Positions 49,412-61,968 of a stretch of DNA of 64,000 nucleotides are shown here, piece after piece (position 1 is the first letter of the stretch; each line of letters opens with the position of its first letter). Origin of the DNA: Cherax quadricarinatus (taxonomy: Eukaryota > Arthropoda > Malacostraca > Decapoda > Parastacidae). The stretch is from positions 10,790,481-10,854,480 of the forward strand of contig NC_091374.1 in assembly GCF_038502225.1 (NCBI RefSeq). Reading direction: 5' to 3'. The notes under the pieces were generated by a model. That model did no database searches. It was not told where the DNA came from and saw only the letters and a program-made list of their open reading frames with translations. The translations under genes were made by a program, and so were the position numbers.

Positions 49412-49928
49412 CACCTAGTTGAGGTTGCGGGGGTCGAGTCCGAGCTCCTGGCCCCGCCTCTTCACTGATCGCTACTAGGTCACTCTCCCTGAGCCGTGAG
49501 CTTTATCATACCTCTGCTTAAAGCTATGTATGGATCCTGCCTCCACTACATCGCTTCCCAAACTATTCCACTTACTGACTACTCTGTGGCTGAAGAAATA
49601 CTTCCTAACATCCCTGTGATTCATCTGTGTCTTCAGCTTCCAACTGTGTCCCCTTGTTACTGTGTCCAATCTCTGGAACATCCTGTCTTTGTCCACCTTG
49701 TCAATTCCTCTCAGTATTTTGTATGTCGTTATCATGTCCCCCCTATCTCTCCTGTCCTCCAGTGTCGTCAGGTTGATTTCCCTTAACCTCTTCTCGTAGG
49801 ACATACCTCTTAGCTCTGGGACTAGTCTTGTTGCAAACCTCTGCACTTTCTCTAGTTTCTTTACGTGCTTGGCTAGGTGTGGGTTCCAAACTGGTGCCGC
49901 ATATTCCAATATGGGCCTAACGTATACG

Positions 49929-49931
<3 letters not shown>
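49409..49931 (-). pseudogene. CR1-A LINE C-terminal fragment with intact frame, minus strand
   Basis: 144 codons and more are open: VRPILEYAAPVWNPHLAKH, KKLEKVQRFATRLVPELRG, RRDRGDMITTYKILRGIDK, RDVRKYFFSHRVVSKWNSL, ending SFKQRYDKAHGSGRVT. Compared with 17.3-18.7 kb it lacks the whole catalytic RT. The 3' UTR (GAAGAGGCGGGGCCAGGAGC) and tail are complete. Truncation at YVRPILEY abuts a short GT run. Confidence 0.88.

Positions 49932-49966
<35 letters not shown>
49932..49966. repeat. (GT)n run at the 5' truncation point of CR1-A
   Basis: About 17 units immediately beyond the LINE break, so this copy has GT/CA repeats on both sides. Confidence 0.95.
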
Positions 49967-49968
<2 letters not shown>

Positions 49969-50675
49969 TTCAAGTGGTAAGCATCCAGGCAGTTACAGTC
50001 CCTCTGATGAACCAAGACCCGGCCAGCTACCGTCGTCACAATACAAAAAAAATATCAATGGAAATCAAATCTTCTCATAGATAATCTTCTATCTGTTACT
50101 TTTTCAGTAAATCTGAGAAAATTACGACTCGAAAGAATATTTTATGATAAAATATTTAATTCCGAACTATAAAAAACAGTTCATTCAGTTAAAAATGTTT
50201 GTTCTATATTTTCCAAACGTTTTATGATATTAATAACTGTTAAATTTTCAGGCAAATTATTTCCATATTTACCACACTATTAGACACAAAATCTTACGCA
50301 CTGAAGGACTGAAATCGTTCTCCCAGTAATTGCAAAACCATTGTTACATTTCATTGGGAAAATATTCTGGCATTTTTCTGAATTAAGATTATCGCGACCT
50401 TTGCTAATTTTAAACCTTTTCCTAAAGTCAATTTTTTAATCTTCAACTTGCAATTAGTAATATAATGAGGTTTTATTGGGTTACATATGATTTACTTTAT
50501 TTACTGGAGAAAATGCACATGTTGTAGAGGTAGCCTTTATTTAGCATATCATATTCATATCCGACTTACGATATTTTCAACTTACGATGGGTTCGTCGGA
50601 ACACCATCGTAAGTCGACAAGCACTTGTATTTATTTTTAGATATGCTACCTCATCACGTTATCTTATTATGTTAC
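49967..50675. other. AT-rich intergenic sequence
   Basis: No gene or repeat recognised. TACGATGGGTTCGTCGGAAC, ACCATCGTAAGTCG (50584-50617) is a small inverted repeat. Confidence 0.5.
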
Positions 50676-50765
50676 GAAGCTCTACACAGTGCTTTCCGCG
50701 CTGTGTAGAGCTTCATGACTAAAGCTTTACAAAGAGCGAAACATCGTCCCAATAAAAGCTTGTTC
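50676..50765 (+). repeat. Perfect 14-bp hairpin followed by a GAAAC tag
   Basis: GAAGCTCTACACAG (50676-50689) and CTGTGTAGAGCTTC (50701-50714) pair perfectly around an 11-base loop. GCGAAACATCGTCCC then AATAAAAGCTTG follow at about 50737-50763, the GAAACRTCG plus AATAAA order seen in the other tag elements. Confidence 0.65.
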
Positions 50766-52708
<1,943 letters not shown>

Positions 52709-52845
52709 CGTGCTGTTGGAGTGTGAGCAAAGTAACATTTATGATGGGGTTCAGGGAAACCGGCAGGCCGGACTTGAGTCCTGGAGATGGGAAGTACAGT
52801 GCCTGCACTCTGAAGGAGGGGTGTTAATGTTGCAGTTTAAAAACT
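52709..52845 (+). mobile_element. RTE-like LINE 3' UTR, cut by a CR1-A insertion
   Basis: GACTTGAGTCCTGGAGATGG, GTGCCTGCACTCTGAAGGAG, GTTGCAGTTTAAAAACTG. The expected continuation (CACCCTTCTGGCAAGACAG, seen at 58.29 kb) is absent because CR1-A sequence starts here. Confidence 0.8.
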
Positions 52846-53294
52846 GTAGTGGAAAGTACAAAGGTTTGCAACAAGGCTAGTCCCAGAACTCAAGGGAATG
52901 TCGTACGAGGAAAGGTTAAGGAAAATCGGACTGACGACACTGGAGGACAGAAGAGTCAGGGGAGACATGATAATGACATACAAGATACTGCGGGGAATAG
53001 ACAAGGTGGACAGAGATAGGATGTTCCAGAGGGGGGACACAGGGACAAGGGGTCACAACTGGAAGCTGAAGACTCAGACGAGTCACAGGGACGTTAGGAA
53101 GTATTTCTTCAGTCAGAGTTGTCAGGAAGTGGAATAGCCTAGCAAGTGAAGTAGTGGAGGCAGGAACCATACATAATTTTAAGAAGAGGTATGACAAAGC
53201 TCAGGAAGCAGAGAGAGAGAGGACCCAGTAGCGATCAGTGAAGAGGCGGGGCCAGGAGCTGAGTCTCGACCCCTGCAACCACAATTAGGTGAGT
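52846..53294 (+). pseudogene. CR1-A 3' fragment with frameshift
   Basis: KVQRFATRLVPELKGMSYEE-type frame (via 52898) runs RRVRGDMIMTYKILRGIDK to KYFFSQ and then shifts to SCQEVE because two bases are missing relative to the 18.57-kb copy. UTR and AATTAGGTGAGTACACAC tail follow, then CA repeats. Confidence 0.86.
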
Positions 53295-53462
<168 letters not shown>

Positions 53463-53639
53463 ACACCACACACCACACACGTATACACATACATCCACAT
53501 CTCAGTCCACAGCAGGATTTGAACCTGCTAACTCGGCGTCAGAGTACATAGTATTTTAAACCATACCCCCGTTACGTAGTACTTTATCCGCACAGCCAGA
53601 CTTCAGAGATATGAGGTACTGTGTACTCCGACACCGAAT

Positions 53640-54065
53640 TTGAGGTGTATAAATGGAAAACAGGAGTGAATAAAGGGAATATAATTAGCGTGCAAAAAAA
53701 TATTTAGCCTAGACAGGGTTCGCAGCAAGATTTTTAAGCTGGAAAATTTCAGTTTCAGGAAGGATATAGGAAAACACTGGTTTTGTAATAGTTGTGGATG
53801 ATTGAAACAAACTCCCGAGTACCGTTATAGAAGCTAAGACGTTGTGTGGTTTAAAAATAGGTTAGATAAATGCATGCATGAATGGGTGGGTGTGAGTTGT
53901 ACCTGACTAGCTGGTGCTACTGGCTCAGATGCCGTGCTCCTTCTTTAAGTGGAGGTGACCTGACTGGGTGGGACATTGGTATAAACCGGGGGTTGACATG
54001 GACCTGCCCTGCATGGGCCAGTAGGCCTGCTGCAGTGTTCCTTCTTTATGTTCTTATGTATCTGC
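53640..54065 (+). pseudogene. CR1-B 3' fragment
   Basis: GAGGTGTATAAATGGAAAAC, then codons equivalent to FRKDIGKHWF and NKLPST with several frame breaks, then the UTR GACCTGACTGGGTGGGACAT, GGCCAGTAGGCCTGCTGCAG and the end TTCCTTCTTTATGTTCTTATG. Confidence 0.82.
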
Positions 54066-54104
54066 TATGGCGGAATAATGTTTGGCCTGTTTGCGAATTT
54101 TTAG

Positions 54105-54262
<158 letters not shown>

Positions 54263-54384
54263 TGTTGTATATATGCAGTGTGTATATACCGAGGTGTATT
54301 ATGCAGTGTACATACACTGAGCTATATAATATGCCCTACGCATGAACGCACAAGTTTAATAAAGAATAAGAACAGTACGGCCCA

Positions 54385-54478
54385 CGAGACTAGGAGAGTG
54401 AATCTGATAAACAGCAAGTTGAGAGGCAGGGCCAGGAACCGAGACTCGACACCTGCAACCACATATAGGTGAGTGCAT
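54385..54478 (+). mobile_element. CR1-A 3' UTR fragment
   Basis: GAGAGGCAGGGCCAGGAACC, GAGACTCGACACCTGCAACC, ATAGGTGAGTGCATATG. Only the last 95 bases of the family. Confidence 0.75.
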
Positions 54479-54499
54479 ATGAATACATCATTGGCTGGG

Positions 54500-55203
54500 C
54501 ATCTCTTGTCTTGAATGTTCTCATTATCCATCCTATCAATATATTCAATTAAAGAGAGAAATAAAGAAAGGAATAAAAGCAAAAAGGTATTCAAAGACTA
54601 ACCCAAAAGGGTTCTTTCAGGTATACAGAAGTAAGATTAGGGACAAGATTGGCCCATTTAAGGGTAACTGGTCAGATCACTGACAGTGATAAGGATATGG
54701 GTGAAATACTAAATACCTACTTCCTCTCAGTTTTCACCCAGGAAAATACTAGCGATATTGCTGAAATAGATTATGTAGAACAGGATGATAAACTATGCAC
54801 GATTGCGGTAACTAGTGACATGGTCCTCAGACAAATAGAGAAACTAAAACCTAACAAATCCCCAGGCCCTGATGAACTGTTTGCAAGGGTGTTAAAGGAA
54901 TGTAAAGAGGAACTTAGCATACCTTTGGCTAATCTTTTTAACATATCACTACAAACTGGCATAGTGCCTGATAAGTGGAAAATGGCAAATGTAATACCTA
55001 TTTACAAGGCAGGTGACAGGTCCTTGGCCTCGAACTATAGACCAATAAGCCTTACCTCCATAGTGGGAAAATTTATGGAATCAATAATTGCCGAAGCAAT
55101 TCGTAGCCATCTTGACAGGCACAGATTGATTAATGAATCTCAACACGGTTTTACAAAGGGGCGCTCCTGTCTTACGAATTTACTAACTTTTTTTCTCTAA
55201 GGT
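54500..55203 (+). pseudogene. CR1-B LINE RT, amino-terminal half, frameshifted
   Basis: The linker (YSKTNPKGFFQVYRSKI) and then, after a one-base shift near 54650, GQITDSDKDMGEILNTYFLS, EKLKPNKSPGPDELFARVLK, DKWKMANVIPIYKAGD, NYRPISLTSIVGKFMESII, QHGFTKGRSCLTNLLTFF. An extra T in the run at 55186-55192 shifts the frame into a stop at 55198-55200. The element continues after the insertion at 55204. Confidence 0.88.
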
Positions 55204-55429
55204 AAACCATACCACGGGCGGGATTTGAACCCGCGGTCAGAGAGTCTCAAAACTCCAGACCGACTCTCAAAATCGTAATGACACGATTGCAGGCGGACCG
55301 TGCCATGGGCGGGATTTGAACCCGCGGTCAGAGTCTGGAGTTTTGAGACGCTCTGACGGCGGGTTCATGTCCCGCCCGTGGTGTGGTTTGTTTGCAATCG
55401 TGTCATTGCGATTTCGTGAGTCATGTTCA
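55204..55429. mobile_element. tRNA-like foldback insertion inside CR1-B
   Basis: Flanked by CTAAGGT at 55197-55203 and 55430-55436. Outside it the LINE sequence is contiguous with the family reading frame. Inside, CCACGGGCGGGATTTGAACC (minus-strand box B) occurs twice, and GGCGGGTTCATGTCCCGCCC with GTGGTGTGGTTTGTTTGC occurs inverted. AGTCTCAAAACTCCAGAC and GTCTGGAGTTTTGAGAC are complementary. The arms form a long hairpin with tRNA T-arm-like sequence. A tRNA-derived palindromic SINE is the best guess. Confidence 0.72.
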
Positions 55430-56463
55430 CTAAGGTGTTTGAGGAGGTAGATCATGGTAATGAATATGATAGTGTATATGGACTTCAGTAAGGCTTTCGA
55501 TAGAGTTCCACACCAGTGGCTATTGAGGAAACTTAAGACACACGGAATAGGAGGAGAATTTTTTTCCTGGGTAGAGGCATGGTTGCAATGCAGTTTAATA
55601 TTGACAAATGGAAAGCTCTAAATGTTGGACAGTTAAATAACCATGCCACATATAAACTAAATAATGTAGATCTTAATACTACTGATTGTGAAAAGGATTT
55701 AGGAGTTCTGGTTAGCAGTAATCTAAAACCAAGACAACAGTGCATTAATGTTCGTATTAAAGCTAACAGAATTCTTGGCTTCGTATCTAGAAGTATAAAT
55801 AATAGAAGTCCTCAGGTTGTTCTTCAACTCTATATATCCTTGGTTAGGCCTCATTTAGACTATGCTGCTCAGTTCTGGTCACCGTATTACAAAATGGATA
55901 TAAATGTTCTGGAAAACGTACAGAGGAGGATGACAAAGATGATCCCATGTATCAGAAATCTTCCCTATGAGGATAGACTGAGGACCCTGAATCTGCACTC
56001 TCTCGAAAGGCGTAGAATTAGGGGGGATATGATTGAGGTGTATAAATGGAAAACAGGAATAAATAAAGGGGATGTAAATAGCGTGCTGAAAATTTCCAGC
56101 CAAGACAGGACTCGCAGCAATGGTTTCAAGTTGGAAAAATTCAGATTCAGGAAGGATATAGGAAAGCACTGGTTTGGTAATAGAGTTGTGGATGAGTGGA
56201 ACAAACTCCCGAGTACAGTTATTGAGGCTAAAACGTTGTGTAGTTTTAAAAAACAGGTTAGTTAAATACATGAGTTGAACCTGACTAGCTTGTGCTGCTG
56301 GGTGTGGAGCAGTGCGCCATCCTTGATTGGAGATGACCAGACTGGGTGGGTCATTGGGCTAATCCGGGGGGGGGGGGCATTGGTCTAATCCGGGGGGGGA
56401 CATGGACCTACTCCGCATGGGTCAGTAGGCCTGGTGTAGTGTTCCTTCTTTCTTATGTTCTTA
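55430..56463 (+). pseudogene. CR1-B LINE, central and C-terminal part with internal deletion
   Basis: Resumes KVFEEVDHGNEYDSVYMDFS, KAFDRVPHQW (motif A present), then GIGGEFFSWVEAW joins directly to MQFNIDKWKALNVGQ. Roughly 80 codons that would hold motif B (GVPQGS) and the catalytic FADD are missing. The remaining 228-codon frame (55579-56265) is open: EKDLGVLVSSNLKPR, VRPHLDYAAQFWSPY, RRIRGDMIEVYKW, HWFGNRVVDEWNKLPS. UTR and the TTCCTTCTTTCTTATGTTC end complete it. Confidence 0.88.
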
Positions 56464-56849
56464 TTTCCTAGCAGATGTGATAGTGGCATTGTTGTGGTCC
56501 TTGAAGGTGAGATCTTCGGACATTACCACACCCAGGTCCTTCACATTGCTTTTCCTGTTTATATACCCCTTGTATATACATAATGTCTTTTATTCTCTAG
56601 GTATATAAGTATTCTATAGTTAAGGGCAAATGCTACTCCTTTCGGTAGATAGGCTTTAAACCAAGCAAGTTCACTGGAGCCTAGTGTACATTTTGTGGGA
56701 GGCGGTAGTGTTGAATTGGGAGGCGGGGGATGCGGGATGGGGAGGATAGCGTGTGGTTGGATGTGAGGGTAGGGTGTGGGGGTTTGAGAGGAATATTGTG
56801 GGTTATTATAGTGGGATGAGGAGGGTGATGGATGTATTGTTTGGGTTAT
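56464..56849. other. Intergenic sequence, G-rich towards the array
   Basis: Short polyG runs at 56369-56398 lie just upstream. GGGAGGCGGGGGATGCGGG (56719) precedes the array. A segment around 56500-56640 (CCACACCCAGGTCCTTCAC, about 56526) resembles LINE-type sequence but is too short to assign. Confidence 0.4.
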
Positions 56850-57459
56850 GGTGGGATGGATTGTGAAGGTAGTGTGTGGTAGGATGGATTGTGAAGGTAG
56901 TGTGTGGTAGGATGGATTGTGAAGGTAGTGTGTGGTAGGATGGATTGTGAAGGTAGTGTGGTAGGATGGATTGTGAAGGTAGTGTGGTGGGATGGATTGT
57001 GAAGGTAGTGTGTGGTGGGATGGATTGTGAAGGTAGTGTGTGGTGGGATGGATTGTGAAGGTAGTGTGTGGTGGGATGGATTGTGAAGGTAGTGTGTGGT
57101 GGGATGGATTGTGAAGGTAGTGTGTGGTGGGATGGATTGTGAAGGTAGTGTGTGGTGGGATGGATTGTGAAGGTAGTGTGTGGTAGGATGGATTGTGAAG
57201 GTAGTGTGTGGTAGGATGGAGTGTGAAGGTAGTGTGTGGTAGGATGGAGTGTGAAGGTAGTGTGTGGTAGGATGGAGTGTGAAGGTAGTGTGTGGTAGGA
57301 TGGGGTGTGAAGGTAGTGTGTGGTAGGATGGAGTGTGAAGGTAGTGTGTGGTAGGATGGATTGTGAAGGTAGTGTGTGGTAGGATGGATTGTGAAGGTAG
57401 TGTGGTAGGATGGATTGTGAAGGGAGTGTGTGGTGGGATGGATTGTGAAGGTAGTGTGT
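56850..57459. repeat. 28-bp minisatellite, about 22 copies
   Basis: The unit is GTAGTGTGTGGTAGGATGGA then TTGTGAAG, with GGTGGG/GGTAGG and ATTG/AGTG variants and some 26-bp units lacking one TG. Minus-strand His-Tyr-Pro-Ser-rich frames are artefacts. Confidence 0.95.
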
Positions 57460-58280
57460 TATGCAAAACTGGAGGAGATAATAACTAGAACAGAGTATAC
57501 TACTGACTCTGGTCATACAATAGAGCGGAAAAATAATGTAAGGGACCTGGGAGTAGTAATGTCTGAGGATCTCACTTTCAAGGATCACAACAGTGCCACG
57601 ATCGCACGTGCAAAGAAAATGATAGGATGGATAATGAGAACTTTCAAAACGAGAGATGCCAAGCCCATGATGATCCTTTTCAAATCACTTGTTCTCTCTA
57701 GGCTGGAATACTGCTGTACATTAACATCTCCATTCAAAGCAGGTGAAATCGCAGATCTAGAGAGTATGCAGAGATCCTTTACTGCACGTATAAGTTCTGT
57801 CAAGCACCTTAACTACTGGGAACGCTTGGAAGCACTTGACTTGTTCTCGTTGGAACGCAGGAGGGAGAGATATATCATAATCTACACTTGGAAAATCTTG
57901 GAAGGAATGGTCCCAAATCTGCACACAGAAATCACTCCCTACGAAAGTAAAAGACTGGGCAGGCGATGCAAAATGCCCCCAATAAAAAGTAGGGGCGCCA
58001 TTGGTACACTAAGAGAAAACACCATAAGTGTCCGGGGCCCAAAACTGTTCAACAGCCTCCCATCAAGCATTAGGGGAATTGCCAATAAACCCCTGGCTGC
58101 CTTCAAGAGAGAGCTGGACAGATACCTAAAGTCAGTGCCGGATCAGCCGGGCTGTGGCTCGTACGTTGGACTGCGTGCGGCCAGCAGTAACAGCCTAGTT
58201 GATCAGGCCCTGATCCATCGGGAGGCCTGGTCATGGACCGGGCCGCGGGGGCGTTGATCCCCGGAATAACCTCCAGGTAA
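57456..58280 (+). pseudogene. LINE RT C-terminal fragment, third CR1-like family (CR1-C)
   Basis: About 267 open codons: YAKLEEIITRTEYTTDSGHT, VRDLGVVMSEDLTFKDH, MIGWIMRTFKTRDAKPMM, SRLEYCCTLTSPFKAGEI, DLFSLERRRERYIIIYTWKI, RGPKLFNSLPSSIRG, FKRELDRYLKSVPDQP. This is the thumb and carboxy end after the catalytic boxes. The 3' end carries GATCCCCGGAATAACC and two tandem ACCTCCAGGTA units. The 5' break falls exactly at the end of the 28-bp array. Confidence 0.84.
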
Positions 58281-58282
58281 CC

Positions 58283-58544
<262 letters not shown>

Positions 58545-58727
58545 AACTGACAATAAAATAAAAAAAATTGTACCACACTTGTCTTAGAAACCCCTCCTAA
58601 CCTAATTTAAACTAGAGTATATTTTTTCTTAACGAAATAGAGTGAACACATTCACAGTCACTCATGTAATCACTGTCTTACCAGAAGAGTGCTCGTAACA
58701 CAGTTCAGAAGGCCCTTGTAGCTGCGA

Positions 58728-58812
58728 CATCGTCACCCCTCTTTCAGGGTGCAGGCAATGTGATCTTCACCTCTAGGACTCGAGTCGGGCTAACCGGTTT
58801 ACTCCGAATTCC
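58728..58812 (-). mobile_element. Diverged RTE-like 3' UTR fragment, minus strand
   Basis: On the minus strand AACCGGTTAGCCCGACTCGA, GTCCTAGAGGTG, TGCCTGCACCCTGAAAGAGG parallels 52750-52820. Confidence 0.7.
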
Positions 58813-58909
58813 TTCACAAATGTTACTTCAAGTCATAAAAACCACTCCTGCTTAATGCACTCAGGCAACAGTATATACACCGAGAAGTGTTTAAATCTCA
58901 ATACATATA

Positions 58910-59062
58910 AGCTCAGAGTTTACTTTATCTCACAGTATATGGACGCTCAGAGTTTACTTTATCTCACAGTATATGGACGCTCAGAGTTTACTTTATCTCA
59001 CAGTATATGGACGCTCAGAGTTTACTTTATCTCACATTATATGGACGCTCAGAGTTTACTTT
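58910..59062. repeat. 34-bp tandem repeat, 4.5 copies
   Basis: The unit is CTCAGAGTTTACTTTATCTC then ACAGTATATGGACG. Confidence 0.95.
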
Positions 59063-59349
59063 AATTCCATTTTAGGGGTCAAAGTATTACTGACTGTTAG
59101 CGTTCAGTTGACTTGCAGCCTTAATCGTCCTTGTGTATTCAATAGACGTTAAACCCAATAAACAAATCACCCTCTCTTCCTCCTTTCTCTCTCTCTCTCT
59201 CTCTCGCTTTCTTCTTCCTCCTCCTCCTCCTCCTGTCTCTCTCTCTCTCTCACACACACATTAGCACGATACATTAGGTAGTAGTCTCACATTATCCTCC
59301 AACAATAAGAACGACCTGTGCGTGAGGATCACAAAGGTCACACTTCCCC
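59063..59349. other. Intergenic sequence with short CT runs
   Basis: CTCTCTCT and CTCCTCCTCC runs at 59183-59250. No gene recognised. Confidence 0.55.
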
Positions 59350-59595
59350 AGGCACTGGTACCCACCTTTTACTATTGTAAGTGCCATGAAGGCACTGGTA
59401 CCCACCTTTACTACTGTAAGTGCCATGAAGGCACTGGTACCCACCTTTACTACTGTAAGTGCCATGAAGGCACTGGTACCCACCTTTACTACTGCAAGTG
59501 CCATGAAGGCACTGGTACCCACCTTTACTACTGTCATAAAGGCACTAACACCCACTCTTACTACTGTGTCATAAAGGCACTAACATTCACCTTTA
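59350..59595. repeat. 39-bp tandem repeat, about six copies
   Basis: The unit GGCACTGGTACCCACCTTTA then CTACTGTAAGTGCCATGAA is decayed at the right end (GTCATAAAGGCACTAACA). Confidence 0.94.
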
Positions 59596-59784
59596 ATCCA
59601 GCAATGTTTATTGACAAAAGTAAGAACTGAAGTTTATCAGAGATTAGGGACAATTAAGTCCGCTAAGTGGCAAGGAGGCTAAGAGGTAAGGGGGGGGGGG
59701 GAGGAAGGAACCAAGGGTAAAGGAATTAATAAATTATTATTATATTCTGGGGAAGCGCTATATCCATAGGGAACATATAGAGGA
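59596..59784. other. Intergenic sequence with polyG run
   Basis: A G run at 59691-59701 and TTATTATTATATTCTGGGG then AAGCGCTATATCC (59734-59766), which recalls the inverted AGCGCTT tail at 1.28 kb. Confidence 0.4.
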
Positions 59785-60030
59785 GAGGTAAAGATAATGT
59801 GACCAGTCCCTCAGCCTTGAAGAAGTAATTATGACCTGATCGGTCGCTCAGCCTTTAATGTACTTTTGAGGTGGTCAGTCTCTAAACCTTGAAGAAATGT
59901 TCAGCTCCATGGTTTCCATCATTGATCTTTACTGATCGAAACCATGGAGCTGAACACTGAGGGACTGACCACCTCAGACCTACTACTTCAAGTATAATGA
60001 ACTGACCACATCATCTTTACCTCTCCGCTG
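59785..60030. mobile_element. Foldback hairpin-tag element
   Basis: Left GAGAGGTAAAGATAATGTGA, CCAGTCCCTCAGCCTTGAAG and right GAACTGACCACATCATCTTTACC are inverted copies. Within them TTGAGGTGGTCAGTCTC and AATGTTCAGCTCCATGGTTTC are mirrored by GAAACCATGGAGCTGAACAC and GAGGGACTGACCACCTCA. So most of the 245 bases can pair. No coding sequence. Confidence 0.75.
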
Positions 60031-60242
60031 TTGATGTCTTCAATTCTGGATCGTACAGCTACTAGGAAATGCGGCGTAATCAGATTTGTCCAAGATCAAG
60101 AACCCTCCACCAACATCAAAGTATCTCTCCCTACTGAAGCTGGAGCTAGTAAAAGCGTAAATCAATCAGTTTTGCAACTTTAACAGTGACGATGTAAAAA
60201 ACAATACAAGTTGAAGAGACTAAAGGTTGTGTGACACGGAAC
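60031..60242. other. Intergenic sequence, nothing recognised
   Basis: No gene or repeat recognised. Confidence 0.5.
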
Positions 60243-60600
60243 TGTGGCAGGGAGGGTTAGAGGAGACATGATAATGACACACAAAATACTGTGTGGAATA
60301 GACAAGGTGGACAGAGACAGGATGTTGCAGAGAGGGGACACAGAAACAAGGGGTCACAATTGGAAGTTGAAGACTCAGATGAGTCAAAGGGATGTTAGGG
60401 AGTATTTCTTCTGTCATAGATTAATCAGGAAGTGGAATAGTCTAGCAAGTGATGTAGTTGAGGCAGGAACCATACATAGCTTTAAGACGAGGTATGATAA
60501 AGCTCATGGAGCAGGGAAAGAGAGGACCTAGTGGCGTTTAGTGAAGAGGCGGGGCCAGGAGCTGAGTTTCGACCCCTGCAACCACAATTAGGTGAGTACG
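60243..60600 (+). pseudogene. CR1-A 3' fragment with open frame
   Basis: GRVRGDMIMTHKILCGIDKV, RDRMLQRGDTETRGHNWKLK, FFCHRLIRKWNSLASDVV, ending KAHGAGKERT, then UTR and ATTAGGTGAGTACGGG. Here the tail passes into GTGTGACACGG repeats, not CA repeats. Confidence 0.86.
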
Positions 60601-60965
60601 GGTGTAAGTGTGACACGGGTGTGTGACAGGGGTGTGTGACACGGGTGTGTGACACAGGTGTATGACACGGGTGTGCGACACGGGTGTGTGACACGGGAGT
60701 GCGACACGGGTGTGTGACACGGGTTTGTGACACGGTGTGTGACACGAGTCTGTAACACGGTGTGTGACATGGGTGCATGACACAGGTGAAAATATGACAC
60801 TAGTGTGTGACACGGCTGTATGACACGAGTGTGTGTCACGGGCGGTGTAAGTGTGACACGGGTGTGTGACACGGGTGTATGACATGGGTGTGTGACATGG
60901 GTGCATGACACGGGTTTATGACACGAGTGTAAGTGTGACACGGGTGGTGTAAGTGTGCCACGGGT
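60600..60965. repeat. 13-bp tandem array of GTGTGTGACACGG type
   Basis: About 27 imperfect units with CATGG, CAGGG and CGAGT variants. It starts immediately at the CR1-A tail. Minus-strand CHTPVSHTRV frames are artefacts. Confidence 0.9.
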
Positions 60966-61235
60966 TTAAGAATTACATAGGTGTAAGGGTGATAAATGTG
61001 CAAGGATGAGAAAGGTTTATAGTTAAGATAAAAACGGAAACAAAATATAAAGAATCAAGGAACGGCATTAGGCACCTCTTTCTCTAAACAGAAAGTCAAG
61101 TTTCCAAGGTGTTGAACTGTCTCTCTCTCTCTCTTCCACTATTTACTCTATCTCCTTCCTTTCCTCTCTCCTCATATTGTCTTATTAGTATCAGTTTCAG
61201 CCACTGTTTCCTATGTAATCTGTCTGTACCACACA
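60966..61235. other. Intergenic sequence with CT run
   Basis: CTCTCTCTCTCTCTTCC at 61118-61135. Nothing else recognised. Confidence 0.5.
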
Positions 61236-61290
61236 CGGAGCCAGGAGCAGTGACTCGACCCGTGCAACTACAAATAAGTGAGTACACACA
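61236..61290 (+). mobile_element. CR1-A 3' tail fragment
   Basis: GAGCCAGGAGCAGTGACTCG, ACCCGTGCAACTAC, AATAAGTGAGTACACACACA: only the last 55 bases of the family with CA repeats attached. Confidence 0.75.
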
Positions 61291-61314
61291 CACATATACT
61301 TTGAGTCACGTTTG

Positions 61315-61445
61315 CTGCCAAAGGTAGGTTGGTATTAAGTTTGCCAGGAAACAGGACAAGTGTTTCCTGACGTGGGTCTTGGTCATATAACCCACAGCTG
61401 GAGCTTTTCGTCATCTGACGGAGGTCTTCCGCTGGCTTACCCCTT
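61315..61445 (-). repeat. Dispersed repeat P, minus strand
   Basis: On the minus strand GTAAGCCAGCGGAAGACCTC, GTTATATGACCAAGACCC and ACGTCAGGAAACACTTGTCC follow the order of 4263-4365. Here an extra CAGATGACGAAAAGCTCCAG lies in the middle. Confidence 0.7.
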
Positions 61446-61470
61446 CACACCTTTAAAAATTATGGTTTTG

Positions 61471-61595
<125 letters not shown>

Positions 61596-61596
61596 G

Positions 61597-61968
61597 TAGT
61601 AGGTTGGTAGACAGCAACCACCCAGGGAAGTACTACCGTCCTGCCAGATGACTGTGAAACAGAAACCTGTAACTGTTTTGCATGATGGTAGGATTGCTGG
61701 TTTCTTTTTCTGTCTCATAAACACGCTAGATAACAGGGATATCTTGCTACTCCTACTTACACTTTGGTCACACTTCACAGACACGCACATGCATATATAT
61801 ATACATACATCTAGGTTTTTCTCCTTTTTCTAAATAGCTCTTGTTCCTCTTTATTTCTTCTATTGTCCATAGGGAAGTGGAAAAGAATCTTTCCTCCGTA
61901 AGCCATGCGTGTCGTATGAGGCGACTAAAATGCCGGAAGCAATGGGCTAGTAACCCCTTCTCCTGTAG
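61597..61968 (+). mobile_element. RTE-like LINE 5' UTR
   Basis: GGTAGTAGGTTGGTAGACAG, ATGATGGTAGGATTGCTGG, AAGCCATGCGTGTCGTATG, GCGACTAAAATGCCGGAAGC, CCCTTCTCCTGTAGAC. The same sequence forms most of the non-autonomous element at 14.24-14.71 kb, which supports its role as the head of a mobile unit. Confidence 0.8.

Noticed and set aside
55204..55429. Functional tRNA gene
   Set aside because: Box B-like sequence is present in both orientations, but no intact box A, acceptor pairing or complete cloverleaf could be drawn. It lies as an insertion inside a LINE.
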